From contig JAQWNF010000009.1 in the NCBI GenBank assembly GCA_029246415.1, positions 62,001 through 126,000 on the forward strand: a stretch of DNA of 64,000 nucleotides. Direction: 5' to 3'. This DNA comes from Glaciecola sp. Its GTDB lineage: Bacteria > Pseudomonadota > Gammaproteobacteria > Enterobacterales > Alteromonadaceae. Each line of letters begins with the position of its first letter. Position 1 is the stretch's first letter. The notes beneath the pieces are model-generated. The model was not told where the DNA came from, ran no database searches, and was given only the letters and a program-made list of their open reading frames with translations. Positions 9,156 through 19,151 of the stretch are shown one piece after another. The position numbers and the translations under genes are program-made.

Positions 9156-10646
9156 GTGCCAACTGTATCCGACATTCTCTACGATATGAATTTAAGGTTC
9201 TACGTGCTGCGTTCTGCTTCTTCCAAAAAATTACTGTTATTGGCTCTTCCCCTGATCATGGCTAATTTATCTCAGCCATTGTTAGGGCTGGTTGATACTG
9301 CTGTGCTTGGTCATCTAGGTGATGCTCAATTATTAGCGGGAGCGGCAGTGGGTACTTTTTTATTGTCGCAGATTATTTGGTTGTTAGGGTTTTTACGTAT
9401 GTCGATAAGCGGACTTGCGGCGCAGCAGTTTGGCGCATTGTCCTTATTTTCATCATCAACCACTACGCCTACACCCAAAGCTAGAGCGTGGTTTGATGAA
9501 TTAGCTCGGGGCTTAACGTGTGCGTTGCTAATTGGTGCTGGATTGTATTTGCTCAGTGGGCCATTGCTAACATGGATCAAAGCGTTCACAGAGCTACCAG
9601 CATTAGCACAATCATCCTTACATACCTACTTTTCGATACGTGTAGCAAATGCACCTATCATCTTGTTTAACTTAGTTTTAATCGGTTGGATGGTGGGGCA
9701 CCAGCGCACTAAGCATGTGATGTGGATCCAGATCCTTGGCAACCTAACCAATATCGCATTGAATTTGATTTTAGTGTTTGGCTTTGATTTATCGGTTGCT
9801 GGTCTTGCTTATGCTACGGTCACCACAGAATGGTTAATGTGTATTGCTAGTATCACTATGATATTTCGGTATGTACAAAGCCGCGAGCAAGCAGTGTCGG
9901 CCAAATTATCTGAGTCAGTGCCAGCTGCACCATTATCACAGCAAATTAATGCATCACAAATCACGCTGCTCAGTCCAGATTGGTTTAGACTGTCGCGTTT
10001 TTACCGCTTGTTGTCTTTAAACCGCGATTTGTTTATACGTTCGGTATTTTTGCAATTATGTTTAGCATTTGTCACTTATCAAGGTGCACGCTACGGTGTG
10101 GAAGCTGCGGCGATTAATGCTCTGCTGATGCAGTTTTTTGTCATTATCGCATTGGGTCTTGATGGCATTGCTAACGCGATTGAAGCACTCATCGGTGAAG
10201 CACAAGGACAAGCCGATGAACGTCAAAAATGGCAAAATATCGGCGTTAGCTTTATGTGGTCGAGTCTGTTTGCGCTGAGTTTTGCCATTATATTTGCCCT
10301 TGGATTTAGTGATATTTTAGGGGTATTAACTAACCAAATTCAGATTATTGCAGCCGCTCAACCTTATTATGGGCTCATTGTTGCGTTGCCGTTACTCGCC
10401 CATTGGTGTTATTGTTTAGATGGGATTTATATCGGCTTAACTCGCGCAGATATCATGCGTAATAGTATGTTTGTGAGTGCGTTGTTTGGATTTTTCTTCG
10501 TCTATTGGCTGACGCTTGATTTGCAGAACGTGGGCTTATGGTATGCGTTATTGGCATTACAAACGATGCGAGGATTAACCTTGGGCGGGCATTTGTTGTG
10601 GCTTTACAATAAACGATTAAATCGGCTTGCAAAAATACCCAGGTAA
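9156..10646 (+). CDS. MATE family efflux transporter (DinF/NorM-like)
   Basis: 496 residues, about 12 helices in two repeats. The N-terminal MATE pattern is clear: LALPLIMANLSQPLLGLVDTAVLGHLG followed by WLLGFLRMSISGLAAQQ, which is closest to the DinF branch. The protein is somewhat long because of a hydrophilic insert near residues 103-110 and a larger one between the halves (about 248-285). The GTG at 9156 has a gagg ribosome site; an ATG 30 bp further in is the alternative. It exports cationic compounds with Na+ or H+ influx in known members; the substrate here is unknown. Confidence 0.9.
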   Translation: MPTVSDILYDMNLRFYVLRSASSKKLLLLALPLIMANLSQPLLGLVDTAVLGHLGDAQLLAGAAVGTFLLSQIIWLLGFLRMSISGLAAQQFGALSLFSSSTTTPTPKARAWFDELARGLTCALLIGAGLYLLSGPLLTWIKAFTELPALAQSSLHTYFSIRVANAPIILFNLVLIGWMVGHQRTKHVMWIQILGNLTNIALNLILVFGFDLSVAGLAYATVTTEWLMCIASITMIFRYVQSREQAVSAKLSESVPAAPLSQQINASQITLLSPDWFRLSRFYRLLSLNRDLFIRSVFLQLCLAFVTYQGARYGVEAAAINALLMQFFVIIALGLDGIANAIEALIGEAQGQADERQKWQNIGVSFMWSSLFALSFAIIFALGFSDILGVLTNQIQIIAAAQPYYGLIVALPLLAHWCYCLDGIYIGLTRADIMRNSMFVSALFGFFFVYWLTLDLQNVGLWYALLALQTMRGLTLGGHLLWLYNKRLNRLAKIPR

Positions 10647-10852
10647 CCATACATAGCATACACAAAACCAATAAGCATAATGATGATACACAGTGTATCT
10701 AACCATGCTGATTCAGGTAGTGTATGTAATAACAATCCGCTCAATCCACTGATAAAAATCAGCAAGCCGATAACAAAACGGCGCCAACTCCCTTGGGGAT
10801 CAGCGCCGAATTTAATCACGAATCGTTTAAATGCAGGACGCATTAATGACAC
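10604..10852 (-). CDS. Small two-helix membrane protein of unknown function
   Basis: 82 residues with a basic start (RPAFKRFVIKFGADPQGSWRR) and two hydrophobic helices (about 25-42 and 50-72). Its stop end overlaps the 3' end of the convergent MATE gene by 43 bp. The start is directly next to the nfuA stop (10853), so it is probably cotranscribed with nfuA as its downstream partner. I do not recognise a named family. Confidence 0.6.
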   Translation of the reverse strand: MSLMRPAFKRFVIKFGADPQGSWRRFVIGLLIFISGLSGLLLHTLPESAWLDTLCIIIMLIGFVYAMYGYLGIFASRFNRLL

Positions 10853-11431
10853 TTAATAATAGGAGTGATCCCCTGCGGCGTGTTCGGTAGCATCACGTAC
10901 GCCGGTTAACTCGCCTTCAAACTGTTCTAGCATTTGTTTTTCAATACCGTCTTTGAGCGTTACATCAACCATAGAACAACCATTACAACCGCCACCAAAC
11001 TGTAAGATAGCCACGCCATCATCAGTAATACCGGTCAAAGTTACTTGGCCGTTATGGTTAGCTAGTTGCGGATTGATTTCGGTTTGAATCAAATATTCAA
11101 CACGCTCAATTAATGGCGCATCACTGGCAATTTTACGCGCTTTGGCATTCGGTGCTTTCAGTGTGAGTTGCGATCCCATTTGGTCAGTCACAAAATCAAT
11201 CGCAGCATCTTCTAAGTAAGGCGCAGACTCTTGGTCAACAACGGCATCGAATCCAGTAAACGGTAAACGAATATCCGTCGCTTCAACAGCGTCAGTAGTA
11301 CAATAAGACACACCACATTCAGCGGTTGCAGTACCAGGATTAACAACAAACACACGGATATTGGTGTTATCTTCTTGGTTTTTAAGTAGTTTAACAAAAT
11401 GCGCTTGGGCAGTTTCTGAAATATTAATCAT
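10853..11431 (-). CDS. nfuA: Fe-S biogenesis protein NfuA
   Basis: 192 residues from the ATG at 11431, chosen because it has a gaggaag ribosome site and gives the family N-terminus [16 protein letters not shown]. The N-terminal half is a degenerate A-type carrier domain; the C-terminal Nfu domain carries CNGC at residues 149-152, the same positions as in E. coli NfuA. It carries [4Fe-4S] clusters to apoproteins and matters under oxidative or iron stress. In E. coli it sits beside gntX(comF) and bioH; here the M14 peptidase gene has come between. Confidence 0.96.
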   Translation of the reverse strand: MINISETAQAHFVKLLKNQEDNTNIRVFVVNPGTATAECGVSYCTTDAVEATDIRLPFTGFDAVVDQESAPYLEDAAIDFVTDQMGSQLTLKAPNAKARKIASDAPLIERVEYLIQTEINPQLANHNGQVTLTGITDDGVAILQFGGGCNGCSMVDVTLKDGIEKQMLEQFEGELTGVRDATEHAAGDHSYY

Positions 11432-11600
11432 AGGTTGCTTCCTCGTTACCCCTAACAATATTTAAATATAATAACACTATTACCCGACTAAAACAGTCAA
11501 GTATTAAACTCTTTTTTGTAATTATGAACGATAAAATTGCAAATATGTCATTTTTTACTGACAATACCAACAAATAACTAATAAAAACAATGGAGTGAGT

Positions 11601-14297
11601 ATGTTCTTGCTACCCTCGCAAAAAACATGTCAGGCACTATTTTTACTGTGCACTTTTAGCTTCGCAGCCACAACGGCGGCACATGCACAACACAATTTAA
11701 ATATTGGGCATCCTCACGCTGCAGCTCTTAACGTCGATCCTGCGAATCCACAAGGGGTGTTTATTGCCCATTCTGATTTGGATTATCTGCCGACTAATGT
11801 CACATTTAACCGGGCCATTCCTACGCCAGAATCTATATTAGGCTATCCAGTAGGCACATGGCATGTGCGTCATGATCAATTAATTGCCTATATGGAAGCC
11901 CTGGCAGCTGCTTCTGACCGAGTCACATTAGAGACGACTGGGCTAACTCATGAACAGCGCAAGTTAGTATTATTAACGATAACTACGCCTGATAATCAGC
12001 GTAATATTGCTCAAATTAAAGCCGATCATCAAGCTACTATTACTAGTGGAAAAGTCCCACAAGAGAATGCGCCATTAGTCATGTATATGGGCTATTCTGT
12101 TCATGGTAATGAGCCGTCAGGTAGCAATGCTGCATTATTGATTGCCTATTATCTTGCTGCCGCGCAAGGTCCACAAGTGGATGCGTTACTGGAAAATGCC
12201 GTGATATTACTTGATCCGTCGCTTAACCCTGATGGCTTAGCACGCTTTGCACAATGGGCAAATACACATAAAGGCAAGCACCCATCACCCAATGCATTGC
12301 ATCGCGAGCATAAAGAACGTTTTCCCAGTGGCCGCACCAATCATTACTGGTTTGATTTAAACCGAGATTGGTTATTGCTAACACATCCTGAGTCTCGTGC
12401 GCGCGTGGCACAATTTCAAGCGTGGCGTCCGCATATCCTGACGGATTTTCATGAAATGTATACTGACCAAACGTATTTCTTTCAGCCTGGTGTGCCGTCA
12501 CGAAAAAACCCATTAACGGCTGAGCAAAATGTCGATTTAACCAATCTGTTAGGTGAATATCACGCTGAAGCATTGGATGATGAGGCGCAGTTATATTTCT
12601 CGCAAGAGCGCTTTGATGATTTTTATTATGGTAAAGGCTCAACTTATCCTGACGCACATGGCGCGGTAGGTATTTTGTTTGAACAAGCCAGTTCACGCGG
12701 ACATTTACAAGATTCGATTAACGGTCAGTTGAGCTTCGCACAAACGATTAAAAACCAAGTCACGACGAGTTTTTCAACGTTCAAAGGCGCAATAGCGCAC
12801 AAATCGACTTTTTTGCAACACCATGCTCAGTTCACTCGTGATACTCAAGCCTTACAGCAAGAAGATGAGGTAGGTGGCTATATCATAGCGTTAAGCCAAG
12901 ACGCCAAGCGGAACCAGGCTTTTGTTGAAAACCTTAATGCACATAACATCACCACGACCTTATTGAGTAATAATATTACGGTAAATAATGTGGAATATGC
13001 TGCGGGTAATGCTGTGTTTGTTACGACTAAACAGCCGCAATATCGTTTGTTGTCCTCTTTGTTTTCTACGCGTAAATCCTTTCCAGATAATACCTTTTAC
13101 GACGTCTCTAATTGGAACATCGCAATGGCGTATAACTTAACGTTTACGCCTTTAACTAAGCGTGAAGCGCGTAAAGTACAAGGTGATGTTGTTAATGATA
13201 TTGTCAAGCCGCTAGCATCTACATCGAGTATGAATAAAGCTGTCACGTCGAAAGTGGCGTATGTATTCAAATGGCAAGACTCATCTGCACCAGCATTATT
13301 ATATCGTGCTTTAGCGAATGGACTACAAGCACGTATTGCTGGAAAACCGTTTTCTGCCAAAACACAATCAGGTGAAGTTGAGCAGTTTGCGGCTGGTACG
13401 GTTATCATTCCGGTTGGATTACAGCGCAGTGTACAATGGCAAGAATTATTGCGTTCGGTTGCAGATCATTTAACGGTGCAATTAGTCGGTTTAACCTCAG
13501 GCTTAACTCCTCAAGGGATCGATTTAGGCAGTCCTAGCATTCAAGTTGCGACATTACCTAATGTGTTGATTGTCGGCGGCGTGGGTACATCAGAAACCGA
13601 AGTGGGGGAGATTTGGCATTATTTTGATACGCGCCTTAACATGCCGGTTGCAGTAGTTGATCAAGATCGTATCAATGCGAACAGCATCACAGATTTTACC
13701 CACATTATTTTTGCATCAGGAAGCTATCGCAATCTAAGTGATAGTGACATTAAAGCCCTTAAAGCTTGGGTTCGTGCTGGTGGTGTGATCATCGGCACTA
13801 AACGTGGCACGGCTTTTTTAGCGCAACAAGGTTTACTCGAAGCGAGTGTGTTGGATTCTGATGCGATTGATAATGAGTTTAGTTTTGATGGATTACACTT
13901 TGCTGATCAAGATGCACACCATGCACAAAAATTAGTAGCAGGGGCAACTTATCAAGCACTGGTGGATACGACTCATCCTTTAATGTTTGGTGTCGTTGAC
14001 CAGGCAAAACCTAACGCCTTACTACCGATGTTTAAAACCAGTAATATGGTGCTAAGAGCGGTGGATAAGCCTTTTATTACTGCTGCGACATACACTATGG
14101 AGCCTTTATTAGGTGGTTATAGCGCCGATGCGATGCAGGAGCTAATTGCCCAAACCAGTGCCATTATTGCACATCCTTATGGTCGTGGTCAGGTCATTGG
14201 TTTTGCCGATAATGTTAACTTTCGCGGGTATTGGCGTGGGACTGAGAAGTTGATGGCAAATGCGGTCTTTATGGCTAAGTTGATTCAGATCCGCTGA
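11601..14297 (+). CDS. Secreted M14-family zinc carboxypeptidase, large form
   Basis: About 898 residues from the ATG at 11601, preferred over the in-frame GTG at 11595 because that GTG overlaps the ggag ribosome site. A signal peptide ends near AAHAQ. The M14 domain shows the zinc pair in SVHGNEPSG (H..E, near residue 168), NPDGLARF, the substrate-binding NHYWFDLNRDW stretch, a third ligand in TDFHEMYTDQ and a catalytic Glu in ILFEQASSRG. The last third (about residue 650 on) looks like a class I glutaminase-like fold (VLIVGGVG, then AWVRAGGVIIGTKRG) without a visible Cys nucleophile. Such proteins are common in marine gammaproteobacteria and are probably periplasmic or T2SS-exported. Confidence 0.9.
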   Translation: MFLLPSQKTCQALFLLCTFSFAATTAAHAQHNLNIGHPHAAALNVDPANPQGVFIAHSDLDYLPTNVTFNRAIPTPESILGYPVGTWHVRHDQLIAYMEALAAASDRVTLETTGLTHEQRKLVLLTITTPDNQRNIAQIKADHQATITSGKVPQENAPLVMYMGYSVHGNEPSGSNAALLIAYYLAAAQGPQVDALLENAVILLDPSLNPDGLARFAQWANTHKGKHPSPNALHREHKERFPSGRTNHYWFDLNRDWLLLTHPESRARVAQFQAWRPHILTDFHEMYTDQTYFFQPGVPSRKNPLTAEQNVDLTNLLGEYHAEALDDEAQLYFSQERFDDFYYGKGSTYPDAHGAVGILFEQASSRGHLQDSINGQLSFAQTIKNQVTTSFSTFKGAIAHKSTFLQHHAQFTRDTQALQQEDEVGGYIIALSQDAKRNQAFVENLNAHNITTTLLSNNITVNNVEYAAGNAVFVTTKQPQYRLLSSLFSTRKSFPDNTFYDVSNWNIAMAYNLTFTPLTKREARKVQGDVVNDIVKPLASTSSMNKAVTSKVAYVFKWQDSSAPALLYRALANGLQARIAGKPFSAKTQSGEVEQFAAGTVIIPVGLQRSVQWQELLRSVADHLTVQLVGLTSGLTPQGIDLGSPSIQVATLPNVLIVGGVGTSETEVGEIWHYFDTRLNMPVAVVDQDRINANSITDFTHIIFASGSYRNLSDSDIKALKAWVRAGGVIIGTKRGTAFLAQQGLLEASVLDSDAIDNEFSFDGLHFADQDAHHAQKLVAGATYQALVDTTHPLMFGVVDQAKPNALLPMFKTSNMVLRAVDKPFITAATYTMEPLLGGYSADAMQELIAQTSAIIAHPYGRGQVIGFADNVNFRGYWRGTEKLMANAVFMAKLIQIR

Positions 14298-14315
14298 GCG
14301 GGTTAATCGGCAGTA

Positions 14316-15062
14316 TTAATCAACAGTGCTTAACGCCATGCACCATACACTGATTTTGATGTGTGGTGCATGGGCATAAATCTCGCGACATAAATCATTG
14401 ATCGTCGCTCCAGTAGTCATCACATCATCGACTAGTACGATATGTTGATATTGTGCAATGGCTGCTGAGTTAACACTAAAGACATGCTGCATATTTTGAC
14501 TGCGTTGTTCTTGATTTAACTCACTTTGTGGCTTGGTATAGCGTCGTCGTTTGACCAGTGCTGTGCGGTCGGTTTCATCAATGGGTATGTGTAAGTGCTG
14601 ACTCAGTGTTTGTGCGATCAGCTCCGCTTGATTGTATCCGCGTTGTATAAACCGGCGCCAGTGTAATGGCACTGGGATAATAATCTGTGGGAAATCTTTC
14701 ATATACCTAACTCGATACAGTACAAACCATTGTGCAAGTAGCGTAGCAAAGTGGCGTTGACCATGAAACTTTAGGGCGGGGATCAAATATGTTAGTGGGT
14801 ATTGGTACACCGCTAAGATCCATAATTCATCAAATTTGGCGTTCACAATGGCATCATGATCAAGAAAATCTTCAGTTAAGGTATCGTTTACAGCGCATAA
14901 GTTGTGCTGTAAAAGGGAATGATGCATAAAACCCGCATCGGACTCGCATAGTTCACAGACAGTAAGAATAGTTGGCTCTTGGCACAAGACGCATTGATGC
15001 CACATGGCTTTTAGCTCAGTCGTTAACGGGCTTGGCGTTGGCATTATGTCCCCTCTTTTCAT
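14316..15062 (-). CDS. comF: ComF family phosphoribosyltransferase-like protein
   Basis: 248 residues. An N-terminal zinc-ribbon-like part has CVLC and CELC pairs (about residues 22-39), and the C-terminal part has the PRPP-binding motif VLVDDVMTTGAT near residue 213. The ComF/GntX group is linked to DNA uptake and use of external DNA as a nutrient, though its biochemistry is poorly known. It diverges from bioH, as gntX does in E. coli. An in-frame ATG six codons downstream could be the true start. Confidence 0.9.
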   Translation of the reverse strand: MKRGDIMPTPSPLTTELKAMWHQCVLCQEPTILTVCELCESDAGFMHHSLLQHNLCAVNDTLTEDFLDHDAIVNAKFDELWILAVYQYPLTYLIPALKFHGQRHFATLLAQWFVLYRVRYMKDFPQIIIPVPLHWRRFIQRGYNQAELIAQTLSQHLHIPIDETDRTALVKRRRYTKPQSELNQEQRSQNMQHVFSVNSAAIAQYQHIVLVDDVMTTGATINDLCREIYAHAPHIKISVWCMALSTVD

Positions 15063-15151
15063 AGATAATGCATTAATAATGTTTGAGTGCTTTTGCTTTA
15101 GATTGCTAGTTCCATTAAAATCCGTGTCACTTAGACAATATTGACCTTATC

Positions 15152-15973
15152 ATGACCTCGACTTTACAACACCGGATCCTTGGATCAGTTTTACCAGAAG
15201 ATTCACGACATATCGTGTTACTCCATGGTTGGGGATTAAATAGTGGTGTATTCGATCAAATTGCGCCTTTATTGGCCCAAACGATGCGCGTACAGTTAAT
15301 TGATTTACCTGGATTTGGGCATAATGCCGCTATTCCACTAGGTGAACTCGAACAAGCCGTAGTACAACTGTCTGAAGTGATCCCCGATAATGCGATTGTA
15401 CTTGGCTGGTCATTGGGCGGGTTACTCGCACAGCAATTGGCGCTCAGTTATCCGCATAAAGTTAGTAAACTGATCAATGTTGCCTCTACGCCGCATTTTA
15501 TGGCTGAAACGCAGACTGAATATGGTACTGATGCCGACCATATAAAAGAGGGTTGGTTAGGGATCGCGCCTAAGGTGCTACTGCAATTTGAAACGCAACT
15601 AGCACGAGACTATCAAAAAACAGTTCAACGTTTTTTGGCAATCCAAGCTATGGGGTCGGTATCCGCTAAGCAGGATATGCAGTCACTAAAACAAGCGATT
15701 GAAGCTTATCCAGCACCTTGTGAGGCTAGCCTGTTACAAGGCTTGAAGTTGTTACAGCAAGTGGATTTACGCGCAGTCATTGGCCTGATATCACAGCCGA
15801 CTTTACGCATTTATGGCCGCTTAGATTCGTTGGTGCCACAGCGGGTGGTTGGGGCAATCCAAGCACTGCAACCCGATGCACAAAGTGTGGTCATGGAGCA
15901 TGTATCCCATGCCCCATTTATTTCGGATAAAGTTGAGTTTTGTGAGATTGTTAGGCGCTTTATCAACGCATAA
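15152..15973 (+). CDS. bioH: Pimeloyl-[acyl-carrier protein] methyl ester esterase BioH
   Basis: 273-residue alpha/beta hydrolase that removes the methyl ester from pimeloyl-ACP to end the BioC-BioH route to the biotin pimeloyl chain. The oxyanion region HGWGLNSGVF, nucleophile elbow GWSLGG (Ser87), Asp225 (YGRLDSLVP) and His253 (HVSHAPF) form the triad. Pairing with comF is the E. coli arrangement. No other biotin genes are in the window. Confidence 0.93.
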   Translation: MTSTLQHRILGSVLPEDSRHIVLLHGWGLNSGVFDQIAPLLAQTMRVQLIDLPGFGHNAAIPLGELEQAVVQLSEVIPDNAIVLGWSLGGLLAQQLALSYPHKVSKLINVASTPHFMAETQTEYGTDADHIKEGWLGIAPKVLLQFETQLARDYQKTVQRFLAIQAMGSVSAKQDMQSLKQAIEAYPAPCEASLLQGLKLLQQVDLRAVIGLISQPTLRIYGRLDSLVPQRVVGAIQALQPDAQSVVMEHVSHAPFISDKVEFCEIVRRFINA

Positions 15974-16036
15974 TTGATTGTACGCCCAACTATTTCACTA
16001 TAAAGATTACTAGTAATGCCACTAGTAACGTCACTA

Positions 16037-18403
16037 TTACTTTTTGGTTTTAGCAAACGCTGCAGCAAATGCATCAGCCATACCTGCATTGGCAGGTTTG
16101 TTAGATGATTTACCCGATGAGGTTGTATTCCCACGTTTTGGTGTGCTTTTTCCAGATAGATTAGCGGAAGGCTTACCTGTATTTTTAGCCGAACCTTTGT
16201 TCGCTGAGTGCTTACCTTTAGACTGTGCAGCAACATCATCGCCCATGCGCATAGTAAACGCGATACGTTTACGATCAACATCCACTTCAACGACTTTTAC
16301 TTTGACGACATCGCCGGTTTTGACGACATCGCGAGGATCAGAGATAAAGCCATCGGTCATTGCTGAGATATGCACCAGTCCATCTTGATGTACGCCCACA
16401 TCGACAAATGCACCGAAGTTAGCCACGTTAGATACGACACCTTCTAAAATCATCCCTGGCACTAGATCTTTTATGCTTTCGACACCTTCTTTATAAGTGG
16501 CAGTTTTGAACTCAGGGCGCGGATCACGTCCTGGTTTATCCAACTCACTTAAAATATCTTTGACGGTAGGCTCACCAAATTTGTCATCAATAAACTCGTT
16601 TGGCGCGAGCTGACGCAACAGATCGGTGTTACCAATCAAATCATTCACTGCTACTTTGGTGTGATGCAATATTTTATCAACTACGGGATAGGCTTCAGGA
16701 TGCACAGAAGAAGCGTCTAGTGGGTTTTTACCGCCTACAATGCGTAAAAATCCAGCCGCTTGTTCATAGGCTTTTGGTCCTAAACGAGTGACTTTTAATA
16801 AGCCTTTACGCGAATCAAACGCGCCATGTTCGTCACGATGGGCGACGATATTATTAGCGAGGGTTTTATTTAAACCTGATACATTGGCTAATAAAGCAGG
16901 AGAGGCGGTGTTTAAATCCACGCCAACCGCATTTACACAATCTTCAATCACGCGAGTCAATGACAGACCTAACTGACTTTGTGAGACATCATGTTGATAT
17001 TGACCTACACCGATAGCTTTGGGTTCGATTTTGACTAATTCGGCGAGAGGATCTTGTAAGCGTCGTGCAATAGATACTGCGCCGCGCAAGGATACATCCA
17101 TCCCCGGTAGTTCTAGTGAAGCTAGTTCAGATGCGGAGTAAACTGATGCCCCTGCTTCGGAAATAATGATTTTCTGCACACCTAAATCTGGATTGGCTTT
17201 CATCATCTCAGCAACAAGTTTATCGGTTTCACGCGAGCCTGTGCCGTTGCCAATACTGATTAAATTGACTTTAAATTGTTTACAAATAGTCATTAAAGTA
17301 CGCAGTGACTTATCCCAAGCGTTTTGCGGAGGATGTGGGAATATCGTTCCTGTGTGTAATACCTTGCCGGTGGCATCAACAATGGCAATTTTAACCCCTG
17401 TACGAATACCGGGATCTAGACCCATAGTCACTTTGGCACCAGCAGGAGCAGCCATGAGTAAGTCTTGTAAGTTTTTAGCAAAGACATTGATCGCTTCGGC
17501 TTCTGCTTTTTCACGTAACGCATTAAACAACTCAGTTTCCATATGCGGTAGGACTTTGACTTTCCAAGTCCAGCTTACAACGGTTTGTAACCATTCATCA
17601 CCGGCACGGCCAAGATCGCGAATGTTGACATGTCGCGCAATGATATCTTCGCATTCGCTGCGCTGAGTTTTCGGGTTTTCTGCTTGCGGATCTAGCGTGA
17701 TGTTCAGCGTCAAAAAGCCTTCGTTGCGCCCTCTAAACATCGCTAATGCACGGTGAGATGGGACATTTTTGAGTTTTTCTTGATGCGAAAAATAATCCGT
17801 GAATTTACTCGCCTCGCGCTCTTTACCTTTACTTACTTGGCTGACCAAATAACCATGTTGGGTCATTTGTTGACGAATTTTTTGTAGCAGTTGTGCGTCT
17901 TCGGCAAACTGTTCCATGAGGATAAATTTCGCGCCTTCTAAGACGGCTTTTTCATCGCTAAAACCAGCGTCAACATTGATATATTGGGTCGCTTTGGCGA
18001 GCGGATCTAATGTTGGATCTTGATATAACGCTTGGGCTAGAGGAGTTAAACCACCTTCGATAGCAATCTGACCTTTAGTGCGGCGACGAGGTTTGTAAGG
18101 TAAATATAAATCTTCTAATAAGGTTTTGCTTTCGGCAGTATTAATCGCAGTACTTAAGGCATCGGTTAGTTTGCCTTGGTCATTGATCGACTTGAGGATC
18201 ACTGCTTTACGGTCATGCAGTTCTCGCAAATAACCAAGACGGCTTTCTAGATTACGTAACTGGGTATCATCTAAGCCGTTGGTCACTTCTTTACGGTATC
18301 GGGCAATGAATGGAACGGTCGCGCCTTCATCTAACAATGCTACAGCGGCTTGGACTTGCGATTCTTTGACAGCTAATTCGTTAGCTAACGTACGTATAAT
18401 CAT
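16037..18403 (-). CDS. tex: RNA-binding transcription accessory protein Tex
   Basis: 788 residues. Order of parts: N-terminal helical domain ([17 protein letters not shown] near residue 30), a YqgF/RuvC-like domain ([12 protein letters not shown] near 328), helix-hairpin-helix segments (about 500-560), and an S1 RNA-binding domain ([34 protein letters not shown], about 650-720). A Lys/Ser/Gly-rich tail of about 60 residues follows. Tex is a conserved nucleic-acid-binding factor in transcription. It diverges from greB, matching the E. coli greB-yhgF pairing. Confidence 0.96.
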   Translation of the reverse strand: MIIRTLANELAVKESQVQAAVALLDEGATVPFIARYRKEVTNGLDDTQLRNLESRLGYLRELHDRKAVILKSINDQGKLTDALSTAINTAESKTLLEDLYLPYKPRRRTKGQIAIEGGLTPLAQALYQDPTLDPLAKATQYINVDAGFSDEKAVLEGAKFILMEQFAEDAQLLQKIRQQMTQHGYLVSQVSKGKEREASKFTDYFSHQEKLKNVPSHRALAMFRGRNEGFLTLNITLDPQAENPKTQRSECEDIIARHVNIRDLGRAGDEWLQTVVSWTWKVKVLPHMETELFNALREKAEAEAINVFAKNLQDLLMAAPAGAKVTMGLDPGIRTGVKIAIVDATGKVLHTGTIFPHPPQNAWDKSLRTLMTICKQFKVNLISIGNGTGSRETDKLVAEMMKANPDLGVQKIIISEAGASVYSASELASLELPGMDVSLRGAVSIARRLQDPLAELVKIEPKAIGVGQYQHDVSQSQLGLSLTRVIEDCVNAVGVDLNTASPALLANVSGLNKTLANNIVAHRDEHGAFDSRKGLLKVTRLGPKAYEQAAGFLRIVGGKNPLDASSVHPEAYPVVDKILHHTKVAVNDLIGNTDLLRQLAPNEFIDDKFGEPTVKDILSELDKPGRDPRPEFKTATYKEGVESIKDLVPGMILEGVVSNVANFGAFVDVGVHQDGLVHISAMTDGFISDPRDVVKTGDVVKVKVVEVDVDRKRIAFTMRMGDDVAAQSKGKHSANKGSAKNTGKPSANLSGKSTPKRGNTTSSGKSSNKPANAGMADAFAAAFAKTKK

Positions 18404-18556
18404 GAGGGAAAATTGGTTTGATTAGAAAACGTCAATTATACGCTAGGGGTCTTGGGAGTGCCATACTGAATGTGCTTGTTTAAGTAATATCAAAAGCCGA
18501 CGAAGACCTATATAATCACTTTGAGTTAACCACGATTGATTTTATTCATAAACCTG

Positions 18557-19030
18557 ATGATAAAAAAAGCGAATTTAATTACCCCTAACGGCTATCGATT
18601 GCTTCAAGAAGAAGAGGATTACCTGTGGCGCACAGAACGACCTGAGATCACACAAAAAGTGGCTTGGGCTGCGGGTCTAGGTGATAGGTCAGATAACGCA
18701 GATTACCAAACTAACAAGCGTAGGCTACGTCAGATCCACAGCCGTGTGAGGTTTTTGCGAAAGCGCTTGGAATCGGTTACTGTCATTACACCGACCAAAG
18801 AACAAATTGGTAAAATATATTTTGGTGCTTGGGTAACATTAGAAGATGAAAGCGGTGAGATTAAAAAAATTCAAATCGTTGGCTCTGATGAGATATACAA
18901 GCATGCTGCACCTTGTTCGATTGATTCTCCTTTGGCCCGAGCAATGATTGGTAAAGTGGTTGATGACGAGGTCATTGTGACCACACCGAAAGGCCAAATT
19001 TGTTATTTTGTGAATGCAATCGAATACTGA
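18557..19030 (+). CDS. greB: Transcription elongation factor GreB
   Basis: 157 residues from the ATG at 18557, which aligns with the E. coli start; a TTG 21 bp upstream is less likely. The N-terminal coiled coil carries EEEDYLWRTERPEITQKVAWAAGLGDRSDNADYQ-type residues including the acidic tip, and the C-terminal domain ends in YFVNAIEY as in GreB. The protein enters the RNA polymerase secondary channel and stimulates transcript cleavage in backtracked complexes. The ribosome site is weak. Confidence 0.95.
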   Translation: MIKKANLITPNGYRLLQEEEDYLWRTERPEITQKVAWAAGLGDRSDNADYQTNKRRLRQIHSRVRFLRKRLESVTVITPTKEQIGKIYFGAWVTLEDESGEIKKIQIVGSDEIYKHAAPCSIDSPLARAMIGKVVDDEVIVTTPKGQICYFVNAIEY

Positions 19031-19151
19031 TGTGGCGTTGTGGATGTAACTAACGAAAATACCTAATAGCCATAATTTCTCCTGTGTTACCTTGTTCTTA
19101 AGCGCGACTTAAGGTTAATCATTTATTATTTCCCTATACATTAACCAGAGT

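Noticed and set aside
12223-12696. Antisense open frame (157 codons) inside the M14 peptidase
   Set aside because: Overlaps the catalytic region of a convincing peptidase; no family match seen.
16003-16036. actagta palindromes between bioH and tex as a terminator
   Set aside because: The stems are short and AT-rich with no U-tract; not enough to call termination.
17166-17666. Long antisense open frame (166 codons) inside tex
   Set aside because: It lies wholly within a well-supported gene on the other strand, has no ribosome site and no recognisable domain; it is the usual shadow of codon bias.
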